DNA from: Negativicutes bacterium
GTDB lineage: Bacteria > Bacillota_C > Negativicutes > Sporomusales_B > JARLHX01
Direction of reading: 5' to 3'
Length of the DNA: 64,000 bases
Assembly (NCBI GenBank): GCA_031292035.1
Contig: JARLHX010000223.1
Span: 1-64,000, forward strand
The notes beneath the pieces were generated by a model. It was not told where the DNA came from and made no database searches. It was given only the letters and a program-made list of their open reading frames with translations. Below are positions 35,607 through 44,928 of this stretch, piece by piece; position 1 is the stretch's first letter, and each line of letters begins with the position of its first letter. A program made the position numbers and the translations under genes.

Positions 35607-36446
35607 TTATCCTTCTCCATAAAGCCGTTTCAGGTCTTCCTCGTTCATGGTGAAACAGTGTTCCTTGACCGGGAATTCGCCGCTGTCGATCTCCCGGCAG
35701 TAGGAGTTGAAGGCGTCGACCATCGCCGGGCCAAGTTTGGCGTACTGCTTGACGAACTTGGGAACAAACTTGTCGAATATCCCGCAAAGATCGTAAGCGT
35801 TGAGACAATGCCCGTCGACATGAGGTCCGGCGCCGGTCCCGATGGTCGGAACGGTCAATTTCTCGGTAATCAGCTTGGCCAGAGGGGCCGGCACGCATTC
35901 CATCAATACCGAAAAAGCCCCGGCTTCCTGCAGTTTCAGGGCTTCGTTCATCAGCCGCTCGGCCGCTGCCGAGTCTTTGCCCTGGACCTTGAACCCGCCG
36001 AGCATGGAGACGGTTTGCGGCGTAAGCCCGATATGGGCCATGACCGGGATACCGGCGTCAACGATGGCCTTGACTTTGTCGCATACCGCCAGTCCGCCTT
36101 CCAGCTTCACGCAGTCAGCGCCCTCTTTCAAAAGCTTGCCGGCATTGCGGACGGCTTCGTCGATGTTGATATAGGACATGAACGGCATGTCGGCTACGAT
36201 CATGGTGTTCTTCGCCGCCCGTTTCACAGGCCGGAGGTGATAGACGATCTCTTCCATGTTGACAGGCACCGTTGTGTCCAGGCCAAGCACTACCATCGCC
36301 AGCGAATCGCCCACCAGGATCATTTCCGCGTCCGAGCGGTCGATCATCGTGGCCATGGGATAGTCGTAGGCAACGATCATCTTGATTTTCTTGCCCTGCT
36401 CCTTGTACTGCTGAGCCTGGGGAATTGTCATCTTGGTTTTGCTCAT
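35607..36446 (-). CDS. PanB-family hydroxymethyltransferase 1
   Basis: A 279-residue protein of the ketopantoate hydroxymethyltransferase family. PanB adds a one-carbon unit from methylene-tetrahydrofolate to 2-ketoisovalerate and can run backward. Metal ligands D47 (VGDS) and D86 (ADMP) and the catalytic E183 (LMECVP) are kept. A second PanB lies at 52921, and the two differ clearly in sequence, so one may have another 2-keto acid as substrate. The gene sits between a two-component regulator and a LarA homologue, a context not expected for vitamin synthesis. The start follows AGGAGGGCG. Confidence 0.85.
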   Translation of the reverse strand: MSKTKMTIPQAQQYKEQGKKIKMIVAYDYPMATMIDRSDAEMILVGDSLAMVVLGLDTTVPVNMEEIVYHLRPVKRAAKNTMIVADMPFMSYINIDEAVRNAGKLLKEGADCVKLEGGLAVCDKVKAIVDAGIPVMAHIGLTPQTVSMLGGFKVQGKDSAAAERLMNEALKLQEAGAFSVLMECVPAPLAKLITEKLTVPTIGTGAGPHVDGHCLNAYDLCGIFDKFVPKFVKQYAKLGPAMVDAFNSYCREIDSGEFPVKEHCFTMNEEDLKRLYGEG

Positions 36447-36513
36447 AATGTCACGCCCTCCTGTTTGTTGTCAGAATAACTGTCCTCATCGTAGCTTTTA
36501 TTGGTCGAACCTG

Positions 36514-36519
36514 ATTATA
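36514..36519 (-). promoter_or_regulatory. -10 element before panB 1
   Basis: A perfect TATAAT on the minus strand, 68 bases before the panB start, without a recognisable -35 at 16-18 bases. That is typical of activator-dependent promoters and fits control by the AraC-type response regulator encoded just upstream. Confidence 0.45.
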
Positions 36520-36544
36520 CCTTTGGGTAATTTTGCTTTCCGCA

Positions 36545-38116
36545 TTAGATTTTTTGTCGAGTATTACCACTGATAAACTGGCTCGGGGTCGCTTTGTGAT
36601 ACTTTTTAAACACGCTGCAGAAATAGCTGGCGTCATGGATTCCTATCCGGTGGGCAACCTCTGCTACCGTATATTTGCCCATGGTCAGCAGGCTTTTTGC
36701 TTTTTGCAGGCGATAACTGTTCAGAAAACTGGAAAATCCCTGTCCCGTATATTTTTTGAAAATCCGGCTGAAGTAACAGGGGCTGAGATATAGCTTGCTT
36801 GCCACCACCTCCAGATTCAGGTCCTGCTGATAATTGTGCCGGATGAACTGAACGGCCCACTTGACCGCCCGTTCGGCGTCATTGTCGCTGGACCCGCGAA
36901 CACTTGCCGCCAAACTGTCCACCAGGTTCGCCACAACCAGCCGGATTTGGCTGACAGTCTCGGCCTGCCCGGTTTCTTCCTGGAGCTTGGTGCGCATTGT
37001 AGCCGGCTGAGCTTCCTCGGTAAGACCGGCGAGCTCATGGGCTATCGCTGCGAATAAATCGGTCAGGGTCTGCAAAACCAGTTCCCGGGAAGCTCCAAAC
37101 GATTTCAGCTGATCCAGCAGCTCCCCTGCTACAGTCGCGGCCGTGGTCTCCCCCGGTGAAAACAGCAGACTCACCATGCGTTCACTGAGACCCTTGATAT
37201 CCAGTACAATGTTGTTATATATCTGATATCTCGCTTTGACAGTATCGGCACAACGGATCTGGGCTTCCTCCCAAAATCTCGCAGCCTCGGCCTCCCGCAA
37301 AACCAGGCGCAGAACCGTCTCGATGCCGGCGACGCCGTCGATCGGCAGCACGCAGCCGGCAACTCCGGCCGGAGCCTGCCGGGACCAATCGGCGATCAAG
37401 CCATTTAGAGCGACCATCGCTTCGGTCAGCGGTTCACGCCCCCAGACGATTACCTGCCCCCCGGGCAGCATTGACACGTGTTTCACGGCGCTTAACTGCC
37501 TGATCTTTCTGGTCAGCGAGTTTAGCTGGTATTCTTCCGCTATCACGACGTCCCCGCGCAGTATGTAACCGGCGAAAACCCATTGCACACCGGCAAGCGG
37601 ACTCAACCTGCCGCGAAGCATTTGGTTCGTCTTACCGGGCCGAAGTCCCGCCAATTCCAGGACAAGCCGGTCCAGGCCGTCCTCGCCGGCTTTTTTCGCC
37701 AATACATTCATCCTGGCCTGGCGCCGCTGATTCAGCCGCTCCCGCGCCGCGCGCTTGACGCCTTTCATTAATACTTCCGCCATGGCTTCAGGATTCATTG
37801 GCTTTAACAAATAGTCTTCAACACCGATTTTTATCGACTGATGAGCATAGGCGAATTCGCCATGAGCAGTCAAAATATAGATCTTCGTGCCGGGATATTT
37901 TGTTTTGATCCGTCTGGCGGCTTCCAAACCGTCCATGATCGGCATGTTGATGTCCATGATGACAAAATCCGGCTGACAATTTTCGGTCAGGGCTACCGCT
38001 TCCTCGCCGCTTCCTGCCTCGCCGCAGACGGTAAAAGGCAGTTTATAGTTTGTAATCAGCCAGCGCAAAAATCTGATTTCGGCCGGTTCGTCATCCACAA
38101 TCATCAGCTTATACAT
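36545..38116 (-). CDS. AraC-type response regulator (YesN family)
   Basis: A response regulator of 523 residues. The receiver domain (1-125) has the acidic pair DD near residue 8, the phosphoacceptor D55 (FVIMDINMP) and K106 in LLKPMN. A long middle part of about 290 residues is helical and not assigned. The C-terminal AraC domain has two helix-turn-helix units (LEVVASKLYLSPCYFSRIF and TVAEVAHRIGIHDASYF). Its start overlaps the kinase stop by 13 bases. The likely targets are the flanking panB-larA and transporter genes. Confidence 0.9.
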   Translation of the reverse strand: MYKLMIVDDEPAEIRFLRWLITNYKLPFTVCGEAGSGEEAVALTENCQPDFVIMDINMPIMDGLEAARRIKTKYPGTKIYILTAHGEFAYAHQSIKIGVEDYLLKPMNPEAMAEVLMKGVKRAARERLNQRRQARMNVLAKKAGEDGLDRLVLELAGLRPGKTNQMLRGRLSPLAGVQWVFAGYILRGDVVIAEEYQLNSLTRKIRQLSAVKHVSMLPGGQVIVWGREPLTEAMVALNGLIADWSRQAPAGVAGCVLPIDGVAGIETVLRLVLREAEAARFWEEAQIRCADTVKARYQIYNNIVLDIKGLSERMVSLLFSPGETTAATVAGELLDQLKSFGASRELVLQTLTDLFAAIAHELAGLTEEAQPATMRTKLQEETGQAETVSQIRLVVANLVDSLAASVRGSSDNDAERAVKWAVQFIRHNYQQDLNLEVVASKLYLSPCYFSRIFKKYTGQGFSSFLNSYRLQKAKSLLTMGKYTVAEVAHRIGIHDASYFCSVFKKYHKATPSQFISGNTRQKI

Positions 38117-39729
38117 TCGAGCTCCCCGCCCTTGTCGCTGCTATATGGGATTTCAATGATTACCTTTGTTCCCTGCCCGCGGCCGGTCTCGATGGTAAAG
38201 GTCGAACGGTCGCCGTAGTAGTGCTTGAGCCTACGATGGATATTCTTCAAGCCTATACCCTCATGCATTGTCATGCCTGCGCCGGAATTCCTGAGGGTTT
38301 TCATGCTGTTGACGACATTTTCCGGCACCCCGGCGCCGTTGTCGGCCACTTCAATGATCGCCCGGTCACCGGCAAGACGTCCGCTGATGACAAGGCGCCC
38401 CGGCTGGCGGATATTCTTGAAACCATGCTGGATGGCGTTTTCGACCAAAATCATCAGCATCATGAACGGAACCCGCACATTCATGACATCCGGACTCAGA
38501 TCGACTTCCACTTCAAAGCGGTCAGGAAACCGGGTTTGTTGGATATGCAAGTAGTCTTTTATATAGGTCATTTCGTCGCTGACAGTGACCAGATTCTGAT
38601 TGTCCCCCAGACTGCGGCGCAACATGTTCGCCAAGGCATACGTCAGTGACGCCGCCGTTTCAGCTCCCTCCATCATCGACATCTGAGCGATGGTGTTCAG
38701 GGTATTGAATAAAAAGTGGGGATTGACCTGAGATTCCAACAGCTTCAGGCGAGCTTCGCTAAGGGCAGTTTCCAGTTCCGCCTGACGGCGCTTTTCCTCC
38801 ATCAGGCTGAGTTTGTAGGAGCTGATCTGCTGTTCGCGGGCCGAATGGATAATCATTTGCACCAGGGAGGCCCCCACCAGCGACAAGGTCTCCGCCACCG
38901 ACTGGAGATGGTTGCGGTTGATGATCTCCAGCTCACGATAGGCCTTTCGGGAAAAATCAAGGTCATTGGCTGCAAAGACCGTCTCAAGGTCCTGCTGCTC
39001 GTCGGCTGAGGGGGGAATCGCCCGACCGTAGCCGCACCCCAGGTAACCCAGGATGCGATCATTGATGATGATCGGCGACTGAATGGTATATACCCCGAAC
39101 ACACAGTGGGAAACCGACAGCGCTTTGCCGCCGTCGAGAGTGCAGCAAGAGGTGTTCAAGATGCAGTCGCCCTTTTTCCGCTTTAGACAGAGGGTGCAAA
39201 AGTCCGGAAAATGTTTGGGCGAAGTGAGCAGCTTGCCGTTCGGATCAATCAGGGTGACCGCAAGGCGCACACTTTTGGCAAATTTGTCGCTGATGGCTTC
39301 CAGATTGATCAGCTGGGAAACTTCCTTCAGGTCAATGTCGTCAATTCCCGATGGTTCGCCCAGGTCGATCGGCAAGGTGGGGTAGACGATACTCATCATC
39401 CTGGCGATTTCACCGGAAACATTCAAAATACAGTGCTCGCCGCCGGCGGGAATATAACCTACCTTGCCTTTGCGCAAGACGATTTTACGGCCGTTGCACC
39501 AGTGGACAGACTCACCATCCAGCCCGAAAATAATCTCTTCGTAGCCGGGATGAGCGTGGGTTTTCTGCTCGGTATTCGGATAAATATTGACAATGGACAC
39601 CGTCCGCTGCAATTTGCGCGCGTTTGGATCCAACTGAAGCCAGTAAGACTCACCCCATGAATAGTATTGTTCGTCAACGATTTTTAAATCGAAACTGGAC
39701 TCGATCTCCCGGCGCAAAACCTCTGTCAT
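38104..39729 (-). CDS. Cytoplasmic LytS/YesM-type histidine kinase with cupin and PocR sensor domains
   Basis: A sensor kinase of 541 residues without any membrane segment. An N-terminal cupin (about 40-118; HAHPGYEEIIFGLDGE) is followed by a PocR ligand-binding domain (about 132-295) with clustered cysteines at 178, 181, 189, 195, 196 and 209, a coiled coil (about 297-335) and a His_kinase domain with H338 (QVNPHFLFNTLN). The ATPase domain has VENAIQHG and ADNGAGV. It must read an internal metabolite, perhaps a sugar acid via the cupin. The start follows AGGTGA; it is coupled to the response regulator. Confidence 0.88.
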   Translation of the reverse strand: MTEVLRREIESSFDLKIVDEQYYSWGESYWLQLDPNARKLQRTVSIVNIYPNTEQKTHAHPGYEEIIFGLDGESVHWCNGRKIVLRKGKVGYIPAGGEHCILNVSGEIARMMSIVYPTLPIDLGEPSGIDDIDLKEVSQLINLEAISDKFAKSVRLAVTLIDPNGKLLTSPKHFPDFCTLCLKRKKGDCILNTSCCTLDGGKALSVSHCVFGVYTIQSPIIINDRILGYLGCGYGRAIPPSADEQQDLETVFAANDLDFSRKAYRELEIINRNHLQSVAETLSLVGASLVQMIIHSAREQQISSYKLSLMEEKRRQAELETALSEARLKLLESQVNPHFLFNTLNTIAQMSMMEGAETAASLTYALANMLRRSLGDNQNLVTVSDEMTYIKDYLHIQQTRFPDRFEVEVDLSPDVMNVRVPFMMLMILVENAIQHGFKNIRQPGRLVISGRLAGDRAIIEVADNGAGVPENVVNSMKTLRNSGAGMTMHEGIGLKNIHRRLKHYYGDRSTFTIETGRGQGTKVIIEIPYSSDKGGELECIS

Positions 39730-39874
39730 AATGTCACCTGTCCGCTTTTATTGGAGTGGCGTGCAGCTATTTTATATGCCATGATTCGCGGCGGGCAGCG
39801 ATAATCCCTGCCAGGCCGCCGGCCGCCAAACCCACTGCGCCGCAGTCCCATCGGGGTATTTCGCGGCAGAGGGG

Positions 39875-39915
39875 AAAAAGCAAAAACATACCCGCTCACG
39901 GGCATGTTTTTGCTT
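39875..39915 (-). terminator. Terminator of MFS 1 gene
   Basis: 17-bp stem (39878-39894 with 39899-39915, one mismatch) with a 4-base loop and a TTTTT tail on the minus strand, 15 bases after the stop. Confidence 0.8.
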
Positions 39916-39929
39916 GGCGCAGCCTTTTT

Positions 39930-41237
39930 CTAACCTTTCAGGTCAGCCTTGCCGATGACTGCATCTTTCGCCGGAATAGCCAGCACAGACAGTGTCGCCA
40001 GCAGCGCAAAGGCCGCCAGGAAATACATTCCACCCGTGGTGGAACCTGTTGCGTCTTTGATAAACCCAACAGCATACGGCCCAAAGAAACCGCCCAAATT
40101 GCCTGTTGAGTTGATGATGGCGATGCCGACAGCCGCCGTTCCCTCGCTCAGGAAGATATTCGGCAGGGTCCAGAAGGTGCCGACAAAGCAATAGATACCT
40201 GCGGTGCTGACGCAGATCCACAGCAGCGACAGCCACAAATCAGTGGTCATTGTCAAGGCAATCAGACCGAAGAACGCGACTGAAATCGGCAACGCCACAT
40301 GATAGCGGCGCTCCTGGGTTTTGTCCGAATGTCTCGCCACCAATACCATGGCAATAACGCCGCAGACATAGGGAATCATCGAGATAAGGCCGATCTGGGT
40401 GTTGGTGATGACTTTGGACAGCGCCCGCAGAAGCTGCGGCATCCACATGCCCAGGCCATACAGGGCGATGACATAGCAAAGATAACTGAAGGCAAGATGC
40501 CATACCCGGAACTGACCGAACACCGCCCACTTGTTGACAGGCATCTTGGCCGACTTTGCGTCGTGTTCTGATTTCAGCTCATTACAAAGCCAGTCTTTTT
40601 CTTCCTGGGTGAGAAATTTAGCCTGTTCCGGCCGGTCGGTCATGACCCCCAGAGTTACAATTCCCAGCACGACCGCAGGGATACCCTCGATAACGAAGAG
40701 CCACCGCCAGCCAGGCATGCCGAACCACTGAACATTGTCCATGATCCAGGTGGAAACAGGTCCGGCGACGATGTTGGCCAGCGCCATGCCGCACATAAAC
40801 ACCGCCACCGTCTTGCCCAGATGCCTGGCCGGGAACCAGAAGGTAAGGTACAAAATCATACAGGGGTAGAAACCGGCTTCAGCGATGCCGAGCAAAAACC
40901 GCAAAATCCCCACATGAGTGGCAGTCTGGGCATAGCCGGTAAGGATAGTGACGATACCCCAGCTGATGAGGATGCGGGCAATCCAGATGCGGGCGCCGAT
41001 TCTATGCATGAGAACATTGCTGGGAACCTCGAAAAAGAAATAGGCGATAAAAAAGATCCCGGCAAGCATACCAAAGGCACTGGCGCTAATCCCCAGGGCT
41101 TTGTTCATTTCAAGAGCGGCGAAACCGATGTTTACCCGGTCCAACATGGCTACGATGTAAAGAAGCATGATATAAGGCACAAGTCGCCACCGCAGCTTAC
41201 TCATCAGTTTCTCTTCGCTGAACGCAGAATTGACCAT
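39930..41237 (-). CDS. MFS transporter 1, anion:cation symporter family
   Basis: A 12-helix carrier of 435 residues of the ACS branch, whose members move hexuronates, aldonates, tartrate and similar acids. The first loop has FFEVPSNVLMHRIGAR and the central loop carries TDRPEQAKFLTQEEKDW, both typical. It is a very close paralogue of the carrier at 55131, with the same words in nearly every helix. It lies between an IlvD/Edd dehydratase and the two-component system, so it probably imports the acid that this region degrades. The start follows AAGGGGGA. Confidence 0.9.
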   Translation of the reverse strand: MVNSAFSEEKLMSKLRWRLVPYIMLLYIVAMLDRVNIGFAALEMNKALGISASAFGMLAGIFFIAYFFFEVPSNVLMHRIGARIWIARILISWGIVTILTGYAQTATHVGILRFLLGIAEAGFYPCMILYLTFWFPARHLGKTVAVFMCGMALANIVAGPVSTWIMDNVQWFGMPGWRWLFVIEGIPAVVLGIVTLGVMTDRPEQAKFLTQEEKDWLCNELKSEHDAKSAKMPVNKWAVFGQFRVWHLAFSYLCYVIALYGLGMWMPQLLRALSKVITNTQIGLISMIPYVCGVIAMVLVARHSDKTQERRYHVALPISVAFFGLIALTMTTDLWLSLLWICVSTAGIYCFVGTFWTLPNIFLSEGTAAVGIAIINSTGNLGGFFGPYAVGFIKDATGSTTGGMYFLAAFALLATLSVLAIPAKDAVIGKADLKG

Positions 41238-41566
41238 AACTTGATCCCCCTTTTATTGAACTATTTGACGATAGATAACTTTCAGACAATTTTTGGTCTT
41301 TCTCTCCCCCCTATGTGCCAGAGCCATACAGTTCAATTACTACTGCTTCATACCGAACAAATTATCATGGCAAAATACATGCTTCTTCTGCTACTGCCCG
41401 GACTTTTGCTTTTAACGTTGATAACTCTGAAAATTTTTGCTGCCCCCCCGGGGTCCTTTTGCTATTATTACAGCCCTGGGGAAAAGGCGCCTTATGCTCA
41501 CCGCGCCTTTTCCCCGGGCGTTACCTACCGGGCTGGATGCTTTGTCAATCCGCTGTGTTTCAGATC
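41238..41566. other. Intergenic region with a strong hairpin
   Basis: 329 bases between the dehydratase stop and the MFS start. A long stem (41473-41490 with 41503-41519) lies near its right third but has no T-run on either strand. A plus-strand frame with a signal-like start at 41369 is discussed under rejected items. No clear promoter was found. Confidence 0.5.
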
Positions 41567-43243
41567 CTACCTTTTGAAAACCGCTCCGGCCATCGCGGAG
41601 GTTACAAGGCGGGCGTATCTGTCAAGGTAGCTTCCCGGCTTGACGTGTTCCTGTTTCGGCTGGACCCAGGCCGCCTTTCTTCTCGCCATTTCCTCGGCGC
41701 TGACCCGCAGTTGGACCGTCCCGGCGGGAATGTCAATTTCGACGATGTCGCCTTCGGCGATGAGAGCGATCGGCCCGCCATCAGCCGCCTCGGGTGAAAT
41801 ATGGCCTATCGCCGCCCCGGCCGTCGCGCCGGAAAATCGGCCGTCGGTGATAAGGGCGACTTCCTTGCCGAGTCCCATCCCAACGATGGCGGCGGTGGGT
41901 GTCAGCATCTCGCGCATTCCCGGCCCGCCCTTGGGGCCTTCGTAGCGGACGACGACAACGTCGCCGGGATTGATTTTGCCGCCATAAATCGCCGCCACTG
42001 CCGGTTCCTCCTGATCGAAAACCCGGGCCGGACCCGTGTGCCGAAGCATCTCCGGGGCCACGGCCGCGCTCTTGCAGATAGCCCCTTCCGGAGCAAGGTT
42101 ACCGTAGAGGATTTGCAGGCCGCCTTTTGCCGAATAAGGCTCGGCCATCGGCCTGATCACGTTACTGTTGATCACCCGGGCGTCTTTCACGTTTTCCCTG
42201 ATGGTTTTTCCTGTCACAGTCAGCGCGTTTTCGTGCAAAAGCCCGCTTGCAGCCAGCTGATTCATGAGGGCCGCGATGCCGCCGGCGCAGTGGACGTCGG
42301 CCGGATAGTGCCCGCCGGCTGCCGGTCTCATTTTGACGAGGTGAGGGATTTCCTGGGCCTTCCGGGCAAAGGTATTGATATCGAAGTCGATTCCCGCTTC
42401 CTGGGCAAGAGCGGTCAGATGCAGCACCGTGTTGGTGGAACCGCCGATAGCCAGATCGACGGCGATGGCGTTTTCGATGGCGTCCAGGGTAATGATGCTT
42501 GAGGGGAGGATGTCCTTCTCGTACAGCTCCATGATTTTCATGCCCGTTTCTTTCGCCAGGGCGAGCCTTCTGCCGGTCGCAGCCGGAACGGCGCTGCCTG
42601 GCAGCACCATCCCCAGGGCCTCGGCCAGAAAATTCATCGAGTTCGCCGTCCCGAGCAGATTGCAGGCGCCACAGCCCGGCAAAGCGTCGCGCTCTCTGCG
42701 GCCCAGCTCTTCGAGAGTGATAATGCCCCGCGCGACATCGCCCTGGGCGGCCATCAGATCGGTGTAGCCGATTTCTGCCCCGTCCACACAGCCTGTGGCC
42801 ATCGGTCCGCCGCTGATCATAATGGCGGGGATATTCAGCCGGACTGCGGCCATGAGCAGGCCGGGAGTTATTTTGTCGCAGTTGGTGACAAGGACCATGG
42901 CGTCATACTGGTGAGCGTTGACCATACATTCCACCGAATCGCAGATCAGTTCGCGGCTGGCCAGCGGATAATGCATGCCATAGTTTCCCTGGGCGATCCC
43001 GTCGCAGATCGCTATTGTCGGAAACTCGACCGGCGTGCCTCCTGCGGCGATAACGCCTTCTCTGACCGCTTTGGCGATGCTGTCAAGATGAACGTGTCCC
43101 GGCATGGTCTCATTCTGGGTGTTGACAATCGCCACCAGCGGCTTTTCCAGGTCTTGCGGCAAAAATCCCATCGAGTAGTACAGCGCCCGGTGGGTCGCCC
43201 TTTCCAGCCCTTTCGTCGTTATGTGACTGCGCATCTTTTTCAT
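41567..43243 (-). CDS. IlvD/Edd-family dehydratase 1
   Basis: A 558-residue dehydratase. The family removes water from dihydroxy acids or aldonates to give 2-keto-3-deoxy acids and uses an iron-sulfur cluster. Cluster ligands are seen in [10 protein letters not shown] and [10 protein letters not shown]; the first motif reads MPGHVHL, the form found in E. coli IlvD. The closing block [19 protein letters not shown] is typical. No ilvB/ilvC genes accompany it; LarA 2 and an MFS carrier do, so a sugar-acid substrate is more likely than branched-chain synthesis. The start at 43243 follows AAGGGAGA. Confidence 0.88.
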   Translation of the reverse strand: MKKMRSHITTKGLERATHRALYYSMGFLPQDLEKPLVAIVNTQNETMPGHVHLDSIAKAVREGVIAAGGTPVEFPTIAICDGIAQGNYGMHYPLASRELICDSVECMVNAHQYDAMVLVTNCDKITPGLLMAAVRLNIPAIMISGGPMATGCVDGAEIGYTDLMAAQGDVARGIITLEELGRRERDALPGCGACNLLGTANSMNFLAEALGMVLPGSAVPAATGRRLALAKETGMKIMELYEKDILPSSIITLDAIENAIAVDLAIGGSTNTVLHLTALAQEAGIDFDINTFARKAQEIPHLVKMRPAAGGHYPADVHCAGGIAALMNQLAASGLLHENALTVTGKTIRENVKDARVINSNVIRPMAEPYSAKGGLQILYGNLAPEGAICKSAAVAPEMLRHTGPARVFDQEEPAVAAIYGGKINPGDVVVVRYEGPKGGPGMREMLTPTAAIVGMGLGKEVALITDGRFSGATAGAAIGHISPEAADGGPIALIAEGDIVEIDIPAGTVQLRVSAEEMARRKAAWVQPKQEHVKPGSYLDRYARLVTSAMAGAVFKR

Positions 43244-43350
43244 CCCGCCATCTCCCTTTATCAATTTTTCACCAGTGCCTTTAAGTCATCTGCTGTGAGC
43301 CTCTGCCCCGCTTTTTGCGCCTGCGGATATCCGGCCTGCGGTTCCTCCGG

Positions 43351-43396
43351 CAAAATAAAATACTGTCCCGACATCTTTCGCTTGAGACAGTATTTT
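43351..43396 (-). terminator. Terminator after larA-like 2
   Basis: Perfect 11-bp stem AAAATACTGTC/GACAGTATTTT (43357-43367 with 43386-43396); the minus-strand transcript continues ATTTTG. It separates the LarA 2 gene from the dehydratase. Confidence 0.6.
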
Positions 43397-43500
43397 GACA
43401 AAACAAGGTTCTCACCTTCGCACATATTTGTCTTCCCGATGTAGATTTCTTGTCAGATTTGCAGCTGTCGATTCCTGCGTACAGCTTTCGCCCCAAGAGG

Positions 43501-44763
43501 CTACAGCAGGGTACCGTCCGCTGCGAAGCGCATCGTCAAAGGCTTGCCGAGGATTTCGACATCACGGTTGTCGCCCGCTTCGGCTAACAGAGTATCGGAA
43601 ATTTCAATCTCGCCAAGAGCCAGCGTATTCTTGATCCGGACCACCTTATGCCGTCCGGGTTCGACCAAAACGCAGGTTTTCAGCGCGACGGCAATGGCTT
43701 CCCGGTCATTGTCCATCGTCATCGGTACTTTCACCGTTCCGAGCACGATCTTAGACGTAAAGGCGTTCATATACCCTTTCACCGGATCGATCTTGGAAAC
43801 CAGGCGCCGGGTTGTCACGTCGGCCATGCCGACGCCCAGCGCATTGCCGTGCGTCTCGGGGGTAAGATCGAGCACGGCCAGCCGCTGGTAAACCGGTCCT
43901 CCTGTGAGGTCAACGGCATAACGGCCCGTGATGTTCGGGTCCATACCGTCGCCGCTGATATTTTTTCCCAGTTGTTCGACAATCAGGACGTCAAAGCGGT
44001 CGAATAAGATGCGGGGCATGAGTCCCCAGGCCTTTTGCAGCAGCTCCGGCTCCCGCCCTTCAATCTGATCCGTCGGCACGGCCTCAATGATCGCCGGCTG
44101 GTCATAGGCGTTTTCGACGATCGCCAGCCCCATAAGGACAGGCAACTTGTTGCATATGATACGAAAGTTTTCCAGGAGCAGCGGCCCAAAACCGTCTACG
44201 CTGAACCGGGCGTGCAGCGCATCGGCTCCCCGCTGTTTGCCGCCGCCGATGGAAATCATTTTGACCAAACCGCTCTCGAAGCGGTAGCGAAAGGCGGTGT
44301 GCGGCTTGACGCGTCCGATGGCGATAATTCCGTCGGCATGTGCGGCGTTCCGGTCGAAATAAACCGGCGAACCCGAATCCAGGCTCCCAAGCTCCACCGT
44401 CTCCAGCGAAGAAAGAATCGGCGCGCCAATCCGTTCTTCGGTAATGCCGAAGCCGCGCAGTACTTCGATTTGCCCTTCCGCAGTCGCGCCGCCGTGACTG
44501 CCCATGGCCGGCACGACGAACGGGACAGCCTGCCGCCGCTTCAATTCCCGCACGGCAGCTGTGACGATCTCGTCTATTTTTGCTATTCCCCGGCTTCCAA
44601 CCAATACCGCGACCCGATCTCCCGGCTTAATAAGCTGATGGATCTCCGGCCGGGAAAATTGTCCGGTCACCGCGGCGTCGACATCCGCCAGGCATGCTTC
44701 GGCAAATTTCTGCCGAATTTTGACCATCCTGGGAAAAGCCATATCCAGATACTCGTCCAGCAA
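43501..44763 (-). CDS. LarA-like (DUF2088) protein 2
   Basis: A 420-residue distant LarA relative. Histidines in GSHGG (H90), KPHTAF (H155) and ALHARF (H184), and lysines around 168-176 (LVKMISIGGGK), match the positions of the catalytic and cofactor residues of LarA in order, but the surrounding sequence differs from the protein at 34251. It may epimerise a different 2-hydroxy acid. The start is TTG at 44763 after GGAGGGG; the nearest ATG (44742) has no ribosome site. It lies between the GntP permease and dehydratase 1. Confidence 0.78.
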   Translation of the reverse strand: MLDEYLDMAFPRMVKIRQKFAEACLADVDAAVTGQFSRPEIHQLIKPGDRVAVLVGSRGIAKIDEIVTAAVRELKRRQAVPFVVPAMGSHGGATAEGQIEVLRGFGITEERIGAPILSSLETVELGSLDSGSPVYFDRNAAHADGIIAIGRVKPHTAFRYRFESGLVKMISIGGGKQRGADALHARFSVDGFGPLLLENFRIICNKLPVLMGLAIVENAYDQPAIIEAVPTDQIEGREPELLQKAWGLMPRILFDRFDVLIVEQLGKNISGDGMDPNITGRYAVDLTGGPVYQRLAVLDLTPETHGNALGVGMADVTTRRLVSKIDPVKGYMNAFTSKIVLGTVKVPMTMDNDREAIAVALKTCVLVEPGRHKVVRIKNTLALGEIEISDTLLAEAGDNRDVEILGKPLTMRFAADGTLL

Positions 44764-44867
44764 ACTGCTCCCCTCCGCTTCTTTGTTCCTTTGATAAAAT
44801 GTTCGCTGTCTTTAAAGGGTGACCTACGGATTTTCTTGACCAGCGATATCATTTTTTTGTCGTGGTA

Positions 44868-44900
44868 AGACGAAGGACTCACTTTTCGCAAAGTGAGTCC
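44868..44900 (-). terminator. Terminator of the gntP operon
   Basis: Perfect 11-bp stem (44875-44885 with 44890-44900) with a TCGC loop, 28 bases after gntP. The T-tail (TTCGTCTT) is weak. Confidence 0.55.
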
Positions 44901-44928
44901 AAAGGGAAAATTGACCAGCTGATCATTA

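Noticed and set aside
41369..41630. Plus-strand frame beginning MAKYMLLLLLPGLLLL that looks like a signal peptide
   Set aside because: No ribosome site precedes the ATG, the frame overlaps the end of dehydratase 1, and the rest matches no protein pattern.
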